From Gracilariopsis chorda (taxonomy: Eukaryota > Rhodophyta > Florideophyceae > Gracilariales > Gracilariaceae): a DNA stretch of 64,000 nt. Of this stretch, positions 41,954 through 53,636 are shown piece by piece. Under the pieces are notes generated by a model that made no database searches, was not told the DNA's origin, and saw only the letters and a program-made list of their open reading frames with translations. Made by a program: the position numbers and the translations under genes. The stretch is taken from positions 183,173-247,172 of the forward strand of contig NBIV01000106.1 of the NCBI GenBank assembly GCA_003194525.1. Reading direction: 5' to 3'. The stretch's first letter is position 1, and each line of letters begins with the position of its first letter.

Positions 41954-42451
41954 ATGTATATACAGGCAATCTTGGCCGGGAGAGGACTTCCCTCTCCCAT
42001 TATTACAATAACCATGAACATCTGGCGAGAGGACATCCAGCGCATTGGGTTAGACACTAGCACTCGTAGTACATATACGGCACAGAGGTACTGCCCTCGA
42101 CCGTTTGACCGACCGGACCTGATTGCAAGGGTGTACAACCACTATGCCAATGACTTCATGAAGAACTTGGAGAAGAACTAAGAGCACATCTTCGGAATGA
42201 AGTGCTTGGGGCTTGCATCCAAGCTTGAGTTTCAAGAACGCAGTGTGCGTCATCACCACTTGCTCGTGTGGCTCGAAGGAGGTGTGATAAAAGACGTTGA
42301 TGTAATCGACGAGCTTATTCTAGCAGATGTTCCCCTTCCAGGAGAAGATGACGGGTTGCGTGGCCTCATTCGTTCCATGCATAGTCACCGCCAGTCCCCC
42401 CATTGCCGAAATTGCGCTGGGGGTGCAAGTTTGGATATGACAGCAACATGA
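41954..42451 (+). pseudogene. Helitron Rep (HUH) domain remnant
   Basis: Two adjacent frames. The first has RPFDRPDLIARVYNHYANDF, a typical block before the Rep domain. The second has LEFQERSVRHHHLLVWLEGG, which corresponds to the EFQKRGLPHAH-type HUH motif that holds the metal ion; here the histidines are present as HHH. PYNPTLTKKYRSHI at about 43204-43246 is the following conserved block. The catalytic tyrosine block is not intact. Confidence 0.75.
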
Positions 42452-44169
42452 TTTTGCCAGAGAGGTACATTGAAGAAGGCACGAATCACGTGATCTACTG
42501 CACGTTAGGAAAAGAGTTGCAATCGTTGAGAATGGTTGGAAGTCGATGGTGATGATCCGAGTTGAAGCTCGTAGAATCCATTGGCATTTATCTAGAGTTT
42601 CTATCCTGAATTCATCAGTGCCTCTAGTCAGTAACAAATCGTCCGAGTTTAACGGCATTATGCTTGGTCTTCTCGTTGGCGTCCATGTGTGGGTGGTTAC
42701 TGGGTTCCATGCCAGATCTAACCGTTTGATGACTTGGTGAATTCCCCAGCTGATGACTTGTTCTATGACTTGGCAAGGATCAGCACCAGACAGGATCTTA
42801 ATGGTCTGGCATGACCCCAAAGTGCTCATGATGACTTGGCATAGGTCTCTCGGAAACCTTCTATGACCGTTTGATCATTGCTGTACCATGTAAGGTGTTT
42901 GTCAACGATGTACGTCGTAAGCGACGTGTATTTCGGAGCGAGCTTTGTCCACGTGTTCGGTTGGGGCTTTTCTGACATAATCATGTTGTGTTCTCTTATT
43001 GACAGTATGTCCCAAGAGAAGTCAACTCGGCTTTGAGGCCAGGTAGACATTTCAAATAGTTCACCGGTCTATTCAAGAGATCCAGAAGAATCAAAAAAAA
43101 GTAGACACGTTAGAACTGATGCTGGAGCCAACTATAGTCAAATAAAGGTAAATAGTAACTAAATCTAACACTTCAGACGAAGGGCAGAAGACCACAAGAT
43201 TGTGCCGTACAACCCAACTCTGACCAAGAAGTACCGCTCCCATATTGTTTGCCATGTGAACATCATACCTGAAGTAGAGCTACTGGCCATTCACTTGGCG
43301 ATAGACCGAGTTTGTCTGCTGAGACGTCCAAATCAGATCCATTTGGCATCGCGGCTGTCTACATTGCAGAGATACTTGCAAGGCCCGAACCATATGTGAG
43401 CTTGGACTACCTTTCGTACTTTGAGAATGTGCGTGTTTATAGCACGCTTCCTACACTTGTGCTTAATCAACACGACAGAGACAGCACTCAGGTGCCCACA
43501 GAGGACTGAAATCCGCCCATGTAGGTGTTAGAGCGCGCAGAAGACGAGCCGTGCGTTGTGAGGATCAGATTTGTGTCACCGTTCGACATTGAGCTGTTTT
43601 CTCTTCGTTTGCTCTCTCTAATCAGGGCTGGAGCTCCTATGAAGACGCAAAGACTTTCAATGGACAGCAGTACGACACATATGATGAAACGGCGATTGCG
43701 AGCGGACTGCTCGCAGACGGATCCGAGCTTCATATTGCGTTCAAAAAATCATTGCAGATCTACAGCACACTCTCAGAGCTACGACACCTGCTCGGTACGC
43801 TGTAATAAACAGGCGCAGACTCAGAGAAAATGGCCGTCAAAAACTGGGAGGCGCTATGTAGCGACATACATACAAGCGATGAGCAGCAACGACAGCAAGA
43901 CATGTATTGGTGTGTGGTGGAAATCTCGGACTGGCAAGGTGAACGACTGCTAAGCAATCACATGTTTTCTCCCAATACCTACAGAATAATAATGCAGCAT
44001 TGACTGAGACGAATCGAGCTAGAACAACTCGAGACGCACAAGTGGTGCGAAATGCATCAACGCTGCGGTCAAGGTACGCAAACTTAACATCTTGCCAAAT
44101 ACAAGTCATTGGCACCGTCATAGCCGCATTGCAACAACGATAAGCGCTCCAGGCGCGAACAATCACTCC

Positions 44170-45505
44170 GGGAATGGTTTTCTTTGTGCAAGTATCCACG
44201 GGAACCAGGAAGACATACGTGCTCAACCTCCTTCGCGATATCGCTAAGTCAGGGCGAGTGCTTGCTGATATTACTGCTACACCAGGCATTCCAGCATCGC
44301 TGTACGAATTTCGTCGCCCTTAAATGACCTGCTCTGACTGGGTGTAGCGGATAAAGACAGCACAAGCAGCATTATGGCCACTTTGTCCAAGTACGGTCCC
44401 CGATCTCAATTTGCGGACCTGCTACGCCAAATGCAACTGCTCGTCTTGGATGAGGCTTCCGTGCTCTCACAAAATGTATTTCAAGTCATGGATGCGTTGC
44501 TCAAAGTTCTTTGCTGAAGTGGAATGGAGAACCACCCTCTTTTGGGCTGTTTCACATTTGTTGTATCCGGCGACTACTCCCAGCTGCTTCCAGTTGAACT
44601 GCATGTATAAATGGAGGCTGAGCCGAGTGGGGACGTGAGACGAATGTTCACAAAAATCTCAACGAGCTGCCATGGAAGAGTGATCTGTAGACATTGTGCT
44701 CAGTTCAAGTGCCGTACCTCACAGGGCAAGTATTCCAAGCCGATGATCCGTCATTTTCGTCGCTCTCAAGTTCCATTGCATGCAGCCAAACATCCAACAA
44801 CGATCCACTACCACTCAAATCTGCCGCTGGCATGAAAACCGTTTACCTATTTCTTTGGAAGTGCCTCATAACGCTACGCAAGAAGGACGCAAATCTCAGC
44901 AAAATGCTGAGTGCGTTCAGAAACCAGTTGGTCGAAGAACATAGTGCGGCAGCCCAGAACCTGTTACTCGGTGAGCACTTTACTCTTCAGTCAGCGAAGA
45001 ATTTACAACCTGATCGTTTACAGAACCTATAGTCAGAAACATCAGTACTGTGGTTCCCGAGTTTGCATATCAGTGTGCGCCGACTGGAGTACGGCCTCAG
45101 AAGTTGGACTTGAAGATTTGTGTGCCAGTTATGGTCATTCGGAATGTGCTGGATTCCACTGCGATTCATGGAAAGCTGTTTCTGGTCCTGCGTGTATATT
45201 AATTTACGATGCAATTGGCTCGATTCAATAAGAACGGACTGATGCTAGAACGACAGCTCCTGCATTGTATCGACTTTGAGTTTTCTTTCACATTCATTGC
45301 CATGGTTCGACGGCAGTTCCCCATTCCTCTCGCATTTGCAGCAACCGTTCAAAACGGAGAGATAACGACCTTGGATGTATTAGTTGTGGATGTGCGTTCC
45401 AACTTCTTTTGCGCGGGTCAGTTATATGTTGCATTGTCTCGCGCTCGAATGAACTATCATGTGCTGCTTCGCCATGTCCCCAAGTTAACACCTGGGGATG
45501 CGTAG
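44170..45505 (+). pseudogene. Helitron Pif1-type helicase remnant
   Basis: The P-loop is degenerate (VSTGTRKTYVLNLLRDIAKS). Walker B is well kept (LLVLDEASVLSQNVFQVMDA), as is GDYSQLLPVE a little later. The C-terminal helicase block (PIPLAFAATVQNGEITTLDV, then FCAGQLYVALSRAR) is in one frame at 45209-45505. In the intact family this unwinds DNA during rolling-circle transposition. Several stop codons and frame changes separate these pieces. Confidence 0.8.
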
Positions 45506-45759
45506 AATATTCTCCACATGCCTGCAGCTATTGCCAGTCCAGTGCTGCCTGAAGCCATTCAGTTCTACATCCCTCCGCCGACGTAGTTGCATTTTATACG
45601 TTTGCTGCTTGAATTAAACTACTTTCTTTCGTAATTTTGCTTCTTCCATCTTCTTTCTTCCCACCGCTTTTATCATAACTTCACGGTGGCGCACAGTGCT
45701 ATCAGTGACCGAGGGCCACTTCCTTTTGTCTCTCTACTATAATGATTTGTTCGTGTATG

Positions 45760-46245
45760 AGGGGGGTATTGTTGATTGAATGGAGGCGTTGCGCAAATAA
45801 ACCATATTGCATGCCCCCCTAAGAGCATGCAAAACTCTTAATTGGCGCAACGCTTCCCTGTCACCAAAAAACCTCCGCAGCAGGAGGGCCAAAGCATACA
45901 GTGCTTTGGCTGCCACTGCATGTTCATTGCCTGCTTGCTGCTGAGTAGCTGACATCTCAAGAATGACTGCAGCGCCAGCCACTCAGAAGCAGGTGGGTTT
46001 TGCAACGTGGCTCAAGCAATGATCCACTTTCGATTGCTGCTGCATCTTGAACCGAATTTTTTAGTCAAGTGCTGTGTATAGCTTCTCACGTCTCAAAGTT
46101 CTCAGCGTGGCGGCCATCATTGTTTTACATGTTTTCTCTCAGCGATGGCGAGCAGAAAGAGCCTGCAGATCATCCAAATTCATGCTGACACAGCGATGCG
46201 CAGTGGCCCCCGCGGCCGAAGGCCACCTTCACTGGTTGGTACTTA
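45760..46245 (+). repeat. Hairpin-bearing repeat family, unit 4
   Basis: GTTGATTGAATGGAGGCGTTGCGCAAA pairs with TTGGCGCAACGCTTCC; then follow GCAGCGCCAGCCACTCAG, CTTCTCACGTCTCAAAG, GGCGGCCATCATTG and GCCCCCGCGGCCGAAGGCC. It lies just after the Helitron's end, whereas the other three units lie before its start. Confidence 0.65.
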
Positions 46246-48763
46246 ATGATTTGTTACGGTTTGAGGGGATGTAGTTCTTGTAAGGTCTTCGAAGGTTTTG
46301 TTCTGGTTTGTGATTTGATTCTTAGTTTTGAAGGGCTTCCGACAAAGTATGACAATTTACCGTATCGAAAACGTTCTCTAAAGCTCACGCTACCCAGAAA
46401 CAATATGAACATCTTAGGCGGCCGTTTAAGCCCTTCTTATGTCACTCATCTGTCTAACAAAACCACCTCACAGTTTAACCAATGAGCAATTCTATTCGAG
46501 AAAAGGTGGCTGTGGTGTACCTTTGCGGTCTGTATTAGATACATAATATCCGAAGAAGAAGGTTCTGTGCTGACTACAACTCCGTCGGTACACGGCCACG
46601 AGTCCATCTTGTAGAGTGCCACTATGGCGTCCGAGCTATTCACCCCTTTGCACGCCAAAGAGTGAATAACCGTCGTTGGAGACCTTTCATTGTTTACCAC
46701 CTTTACCGTCCTACGGATTGTTATATTAAGCCCTGTCACGCAGGTTATCCAGTACTTCTTTGGGCTTCATTCTCGCTCTCGAGATCGAGCGTCAACGGCC
46801 AGGCATACCGAAAGCAACGAAAGTGACTTGCCTCTTCCCGTCGGATGTGAAGGGTCGAGAGGTTGGCTGTATTGACTTTGGCCCTCCGGCCAGATCGTCG
46901 GAGGGCCATTTAGATGCCTTTCTAGGAAATGGCGAGCCATGCACGCCATTCAGACATGTCTACGTGGACAGCCTTCACAATCCTACACCCCAAACGCCAC
47001 CAAGGGCGGCTATATCTATAGCTGACTCCTGTGCCTCGCTCTTTCACATCTTTTCCGCCTCACTCTCTCGCACACTCAGCCTCCCTCGCCCTCAAACTCT
47101 GCCTCGCTCTCTCTCACAATCTTTCTCGCTCTCTCTTACACATGGCCCTGCTCCTATACCACCCATTTCCTCGCTCTCAGTCCGAATATACTTCTCTCCG
47201 CCTCGTTTTTCGAGCTGTCTCTCTTACTTCTCATTCGTCCACCAAGTCAATTACCTTCATTAATTCAGCTGCTGTTAGCTACTTTAAACCAAACTCATAT
47301 TAATTGAGACGTACTAAAGTGGGGTTTTAGTCCCCTAGTATACTCTTTATAGAAATTGACTTACAACGTTATAGTAGCATAATATCACTTGAGGATGGCA
47401 TGAACCCATACCAGTACTGAGAAAAATCTTGGACGTGAGACTCCGGAAACACGAATCGCTACCAAAGCCGCCAAGAAGGGACCGTACAGTGTTTGCGAGG
47501 GCATTATTCGGAATTATTCCAGCCGATTCGATGTCAACAATGTGTCTGTGCTATCAGGAAACGTTGGCTCGAGGAAGTAAATTTTCAGATGTTCCAACGG
47601 TGATGAAGATTGGTTCTCTAAAGACGAGTCCTTTTAACTGCTTTGGTCCCATAATCTACGCTTCTTCAATGACGGTCCATGGTGAGAGTACTTGTATGAA
47701 GATTTGTATCGACTCAGACTTATATTATTTGTCCGCGACATCACAAATTGTTTAGCACCGCCAGGATGAAACTGGATGATCGAAAAGATTGTATACTAGG
47801 ACCACTAGTACTTTGGTGTCAATGAAGTCACCAAACAGGACCACGCGATCGGTCTGTATACTCTTCGTATCCCCAGAACTGCTGGAAATCATATTCATAA
47901 GGTTTCTTCTTCTGATCGATTCAGGTTTGGAACTGACGGTGGTATCATGGCAATCTCCGCACTTGACGAGTGGTGCTCTCACCATCCGGGATGTTACTTG
48001 AAAAAAATGTCCACCGGGCGGTCTCGTGAAGACAACCCCGACCTTCGGGGTTACGAACTTCAGGATGAGCATCCATTCGCTTCCGGGACGAGACGAGCGT
48101 TTGTATCCCCGCAGCGCTTTTTGATGGATTGTTTGCACTCCAATCGCCTGTCTGTCATCATAATTGGGATACGTTCCTTGATTTTGGAAGCATTCGAGAA
48201 CTTTGGGATTTTTCCTGCATTATTAGAGACCTTCGGGATCTTCAGAAACAGCTGTCGCAGAAGGATGCGAATCTGGAGAGATCTCAGGTCGATACTGCGC
48301 TTTCTTTTCGCCAGATTATCAACCTTACTGCCGGTGCCTTTATATTAACAATTCGTGTGTTTCCGGAGGAGTGCATCATACAGTTGAGATCGATAACGCC
48401 GCAAACACATTCTGGACTGTTCTGAGGCTTACCGGCTTCAGGTATGCAAGCAAGCTTGGAAAGGCCGCGTTGGTGGTGGCGCGACATTTATGTATGTGTC
48501 TGAGATCCACAAACTGGTTCTAAGACCAAGAACCAACTCAAAGCGCACTCGTCAGTGTCACAACAACCACAGCAAGCGTCATCGTACGCATTCGTCACAC
48601 CGTGAGGAGGAAGTTATAGTCCTCGAATAGGTTTCATAATCGAGTACTAGCCTTCCACCGCATATGCATTGATTCAATAAACTTCGGAAACAAGAGCATA
48701 CATGCATCTGCTTTTCTAAAATCATATATAAAGGTTGTATACTAAATGCATTCTACCCATCAT
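46246..48763. other. Spacer with eroded coding-like fragments
   Basis: A minus-strand frame at 46446-46739 (TGLNITIRRTVKVVNNERSP...) and plus-strand frames at 47429-47755 and 47947-48425 have protein-like composition but no domain I recognise. A hairpin with 10-bp arms (TGGCCCTCCG, CGGAGGGCCA) lies at 46879-46908. TAAGCCCTTCTT near 46428 is a stray copy of the TIR core of the 690-bp element. No gene is supported. Confidence 0.4.
47030..47215. repeat. CT-rich imperfect tandem repeat
   Basis: Repeated CTCGCTCTCTCTCACA-like units give strong pyrimidine bias on the plus strand and spurious Ser/Leu-rich frames. It is simple-sequence DNA. Confidence 0.7.
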
Positions 48764-49882
48764 TCATTTTCGTTCACCTTCACTTTGGTTTCCGAGAAAT
48801 GTCAGTCTTCTTGTGTATAGGACAAGGCTTCGAGCGTGAATAGGGCTTCTGTTTATTCTTCCATGTCCTGAGGTTAGAACGTAGGCAGGATTATTAGCTC
48901 TAACGATCGTACAAGGGCCACAGAACTTAGAGGTGAACGGAGGCCACTTCTTGGCTCTGATCAGACTTGCTCCTCGAGCTACTAGTATTTCATTTCCTAC
49001 TGGAAACTTCTTATAATTGGTAGTTTGTTGGGAACTTGAGTGCATCAGGGTTTGGTTGGCCCTTAAACGCACAGCAGACTCTACTTCCACTCCACGATGT
49101 AAGTCGCCACCGTTTGTGACGAGAGCGGACGTATCATCTTGAGACATGGGTGGCGGAGCATCGTACAGTATTTCAAATGGAGAACGTCCATCTCTCAGAT
49201 GACGGCGTCGGTATCCATATAGTACCTTCCGCAAAACTTCGTCCTAAGGCTCTGGGCATTTCAAGATGCTCGTTGTCACTTACTACTTTAGAATTCCAAT
49301 CATTCTTCCGGCTCTGCCGTTCGCCATTGGTGCATATGCTATAACCGTCTTTCAGGTGATGCTGTGGCGTTTGCTGAATTCTGACAGAGCTTTTGCAGTG
49401 AAGCTGGTCGCATTATCCAAGATTACGATACGAGGCGGGCCGAATGGGGCTACGATCTCTTCTTCTAGGAACACGATCACTTCTTTGGCGGCAGATTTCG
49501 GCGTGGCCTTCGCTATTGACCAACCTGTTACATGCTCCACTCCTACCAATATAAATTGATTCTTCCAAACTGTCGTGGGTAAAGACCCAGCAAAATCGAT
49601 AGAAAACGTAAGAAATAAGCCCGTCAAGGGATATCGGAGCGTGATTGGATACGTCGGGATATTATTTGCCCGCTGGCACCCATCAAAGCTGTTTACGTAC
49701 TCTGCATCATGCAAGTACACTCCTGGCCTCCAATAGTGTTCTAAAATGAATTTCTTAGCACTACCAATGTCCCAGTTTCCAATGCCGTCATGAAAACTCC
49801 TTAAGATCTGCAGTCGGGTTCTTACTCTTGGTATCACAAGAAGCCCTTTCTTTATCCTGCAAAAGAGCCTTCGCTGCCACAC
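48764..49882 (-). pseudogene. Integrase of the decayed Ty3/gypsy element
   Basis: A zinc-binding HHCC module (HDGIGNWDIGSAKKFILEHY, later FDGCQRANN) is followed by the catalytic core with FSIDFAGSLP and VILDNATSF. The third acidic residue lies in the next frame (YAPMANGRAER-like reading near 49310). The C-terminal part (frame 48764-49234) has FPVGNEILVARGASLIRAKK. A frameshift and stops break it. Confidence 0.8.
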
Positions 49883-49947
49883 TATATATAGTTCTCAGCA
49901 TTTCTCTTAGTCTTAAGACGTCCGAAAGGATCCTTAGCCTTCAATGT

Positions 49948-50988
49948 CTATCCCAAGATGTAAATCCCTGCATCGACAAGATACTTCACTAAGTCTTCGA
50001 AAATTGATTCTTCTGAGGAAATTTCCAGTACGGCTTCATCGGTGTCCTGTTCTGCAGATACTTCTATACGTAACAAGTATTCTTCAACACAGTTATTTGC
50101 CCCCAGACTGTACTTTACCTCAAACCCGTAATCTAAAAGGAAATCCATCCATCTTGCAAGTCTCCCATTAACATCTCGTTTCCTAAACGCATACTGCAAT
50201 GCCCGGTGATCAGTAATGAGTGTGAATGGGAGAGAGGACAACAAGTAAACACGAAACTTTTTTAATGCAAACATGACTGCAAATGCTTCGTTTTCGCAGC
50301 CTGAATAGCCTTTCTCAGCTGCTGTCATTGTACCGCAAGCAACCTGTAATGGATGTAGTGTGCCTTCTCTTTTCTGAAAAATAACAGCCCCTAGCAACAC
50401 ACTGGATGCATCAGCTCCCACTACGAAGGTTTCATCAAAGTCTCGAAATCCCAGAACAGAGGGGTTCACGAACTTTGCCTTGAGATTAAGGAAGACTCCT
50501 TCCATTTCTGAGGTCCAGAGCCACTTTTTCTTTTGTGATTTGGCCTCATACAAGACAGCGTATGCTTCAGCAAACCTAGGTATAAACCGTTGATAGTTAC
50601 TGGCCAGTTCAAGGACACTTTCTACTTCTGTTGCAGAGGCTCGACGTGGGGCTTCCTGTATTACTTTGATCTTTTCTGGGTCCGTCGCGATTCCCATCTT
50701 ATCGATGATATGTCCCAAGAGCTTCACTTGAGGCTGAACAAAACTACACTTAGCCAGCTTAATCTTCAACCCCTGCGGGGCAATTGTGCCGACTACTTTT
50801 TCGCAATGCATCAGGTGATCTTCTATATTATCGGAGTAGATGATGAAGTCATCCAAGTAGACACGAACGAAAGATAAGTATTTCAACACGGCATCCGTCA
50901 TTCTCTGAAAGGTAGCAGGTGCAATTATCAGTCCAAATTGCGTAAATTTGAACTTGAATATGCCGAACCTGCAGATGAAAGTCGTCAT
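49948..50988 (-). pseudogene. Reverse transcriptase/RNase H of the decayed element
   Basis: 346 open codons with FTQFGLIIAPATFQRMTDAV, the catalytic YLDDFIIYSDN, LGHIIDKMG and the RNase H residues in VVGADASSVLLGAV, ENEAFAVMFAL and ITDHRAL. The finger region before it is frame-shifted and contains stops (50989-51260). The retained length suggests moderate age. Confidence 0.88.
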
Positions 50989-51507
50989 CTATTTACACTA
51001 TTGGGCCATCTTCACTTCCCAATATCCTGAAAACAAACCCATAGTTGTGAATAACGAAGATCCACAAAGCTCATCAAGCACTTCTTCTATGCGTGGTAGT
51101 GGACACGACCGGATTTCATCTTGGCATTCACTGCACGGTACTCCACGCAAAATCTCGGGCTTCCGTCTTTCTTTGTTACGATTTCATTAGGAAAAGGACA
51201 AGCGGAGTTTGCTAGTGTGACGATTCCTGCACGAAGCGTTTAATCAATCTCTTTTCATACCACATCATTATGTCGCGGTTGGAGACGTCTTGCCCGAAAC
51301 GTTATTGGTTCTGGATCGTTCAGGTCAAAAGAATGCCTGACTGGAACATCAGCAGGTCTAAGGTCTTCCAAAGACCAAGCAACGGCCTTCGAGTCTATCA
51401 GTGTTGCGGAGAGCTGCATTTGTGCGCTTTTCGAGAGATGCTTGATCTTTGTCGCAAGCTGCCGATTTTAGGTCTTCTGTTTCTTCGGAGAGGTTTAGCC
51501 CATGTAA

Positions 51508-52014
51508 CTATTTTTCCTCAATATCAATATCTTCATTCTCTTCTAAGAGCTGGGGAATGGTCTCTTCCCCTTCACCCCCACCATTCATCATCGGACGAGA
51601 TTCAAACTCCTTTGCACGAGCAACAATGAGCTGCTTATCTTCTTCGCTTTCCGAAGTGGAAGACTGCGCACATATATCTGAGCTTGAGGTGAAATCCTCA
51701 GTATCGGTCTCGGATCCTTTCATATTGGAGATACGTTCATCGTACTCTAGATCTAATACGGATTCATTTTCTTCTATAGTCATGGTCATAGTATGATTTC
51801 CAATGTCACTGCAAGTTTGAATGTTTTCCAAGGGTGGGGACCCAATATTCACATCCATCGGTGAGTCATCCACAAATAGAAAGATGAGCAGAGTCCTCGA
51901 CTCACCGAACAGCACTGGAACGTCTTCGAAGACACCTCGAACTACACTAGAGCTTCCATCGGCGACTTTAATTATCTTTGTCGTTGCTTCTGGTGAAAGC
52001 GTAAGTTCTCCCAT
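51508..52014 (-). pseudogene. Protease-linker region of the decayed element
   Basis: 168 codons. GVFEDVPVLFGESRTLLIFL may be the end of a retropepsin-like fold, followed by a long Ser/Glu/Asp-rich acidic linker before the polymerase. The DTGA active site is not visible in this frame. Confidence 0.5.
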
Positions 52015-52084
52015 TAGAGAGGGGGATAGGACGGTTTGGCACGGCTCCTGAGACTAGACGTGCGTTGAATTTGGTTTCGGACAC

Positions 52085-52465
52085 CTACAGTCTCACAACC
52101 TTTCGTCTTCGAATACTTTTGGGCTTATGGATGACAGCAATCTTCTTATTTCTAGCATTCTTCACACACAGTTTCTGAATCTGTCGTTTTGCCTCCTCGG
52201 CACCTCCGCAGAGTAGTTGACTAAAATTGAGTCCACATGAAGCATTCGTCAACTCGATAAGTACTTTGTACCGTCCTTCAAAGTCGGAAATGTCATCTTT
52301 TTGGGCTTTCTGGGCCTTCGTGGGAGCTGATCTGCGGGAGTTTGGCTTAATCCTCTTTCGACGTGGTAGACCTCTCGTAAGGTACATGATAGAACCCTTC
52401 TGAGTGTTTGGCAACACCTTTAAGGCCATTTTGTCGTTTTCGGCTGCTTCGGCAGTGCTATGCAT
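52085..52465 (-). pseudogene. Basic gag/protease N-terminal remnant
   Basis: 126 codons, Lys/Arg-rich (TRGLPRRKRIKPNSRRSAPT, RRRKVVRL) with GRYKVLIELTNASCGLNFSQ in the middle. Position upstream of the protease region fits gag or the gag-pol junction. No zinc knuckle is seen. Confidence 0.45.
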
Positions 52466-52563
52466 TCAGCATCTCTCTTCGTAACATTGAGCGTCTCCTC
52501 TTCTTCGGTCTATTCCGCGACTATCCCCACTGTTTACTTTTATTCTTTCCATGATCTCTCGTT

Positions 52564-52663
52564 TTATCTCCTTCTGCCTTCACGGATTTGTCTTATGCTA
52601 CGATGGAGGGGTCCAGTATCTGTGGCCTTGACCAACACGTAGCTTCCGAATGTTCCATTTTCC
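52564..52663 (-). other. Interrupted coding fragment at the insertion point
   Basis: The minus-strand frame ENGTFGSYVLVKATDTGPLH then RSIRQIREGRRR reads as real protein sequence and begins exactly where the plus-strand LTR starts. It probably belongs to the decayed element and was cut by the later insertion. Confidence 0.4.
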
Positions 52664-53267
52664 TGAAGTGCAAACCTCAAGGAGGAAGACTCAGCGATGC
52701 CCTGTGGACTTGGTGTTTTTGCCGCTTTCGCGTGTTTATGATTACTACCGCTATTAGCGGGTGTCTCAGCCCTCAGCGTATCCACGCTGTGCGCCAGGTG
52801 CACACCTGTGCATGCGCCGTGTGCCGCCCAAGGCGTGAGTGGACCACGTGTGACACGGATAGTCAAGAGGAGGTTGGCACCACGGTGTGGAAATTTAGTT
52901 AATTACTACACTATATAGTGGCTCGGCGACCTCGCCCTGACACTGAGTAAACTTCCCCAACCAGGGTTCTTGGCTCTAAGTCTTTTCCGCTTTCGCGAGT
53001 CTTCTACGCTCCTCGGAGGTAAAGCCGCGTTACTAACGGTAGACCTATCCACCCTGCGTCACTAGGAGTATCACCGCCTTGGGCACTTGTCACTTAATTC
53101 ACCACCGCCGTGTTCTCGCCCCTGTATAGGATTCCTTTGTACCTTTTTTCGTGGTCCCATTGGCCCACACCCCCGTCGCCCCCAATCGGGCATCCCCCGT
53201 ATTTCCCTTACCCCACTCTCGTGGTTCCTACCCCTTTGTGTGGTTGCTCGTCACCGCTGACGCGTGT
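52664..53267 (+). repeat. 5' LTR (minimum extent)
   Basis: Matches 63361-64000 throughout apart from a 44-bp absence and about a dozen small differences. The match continues to the window's last base, so the LTR is longer than this and ends somewhere before gag at 53637. CTATATAGTG at about 52911 is a TATA-like promoter element present in both copies. Confidence 0.88.
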
Positions 53268-53636
53268 CTCTCGTGCCGGTATCCCGTGACGTCTTCCCCC
53301 ACTTACGGGGACTCGTACTCCTTGGAAGGGCTGTTTTCCCATTCGTGGTGATCCTAATCCTACCGTTTCAACTCTCCCCGCTTGGCGTGAGGGTGAGCCT
53401 CGGCTTTACAACCCGACTTCGTCGTGCTCATCCGGAGAGGCTCCGTTCGCTGTGTTACCCTCCAGAGGGGAAGATTCCGAACGTCTTCGTGTGTTGTCCC
53501 GCTTGCGGGTATTGCACTACAAAGTGGTCTCCCGACCTAGAATTGGAAACGGTTAGGTTTTGTATTACCTCTCCTCGGAGATTCACTGTCCAAAATTTTG
53601 GTTTCTTACCACTTCGTGGGAGTTTTTGGTCTACAC

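Larger units (their letters stand above)
39822..45586 (+). mobile_element. Eroded Helitron (Rep-helicase relic)
   Basis: About 5.7 kb of plus-strand sequence read in many frames with the parts of a RepHel protein in the right order: N-terminal region, replication initiator, then Pif1-type helicase, ending in a normal-looking C-terminus (IQFYIPPPT, stop at 45584). Frameshifts and stops occur throughout, so it is a pseudo-element. Helitrons transpose by rolling circle and leave no target duplication. I did not find credible TC and CTRR ends, so the coordinates cover coding sequence only. Confidence 0.8.
48764..52465 (-). mobile_element. Decayed Ty3/gypsy retrotransposon, minus strand
   Basis: Reads from high to low coordinates as basic gag-like part, protease region, reverse transcriptase, RNase H and integrase, in Ty3/gypsy order, with several stops and frame changes. 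I could not recognise its LTRs. Its 5' side (52564 upward) is cut by the younger plus-strand element at 52664. Confidence 0.85.
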
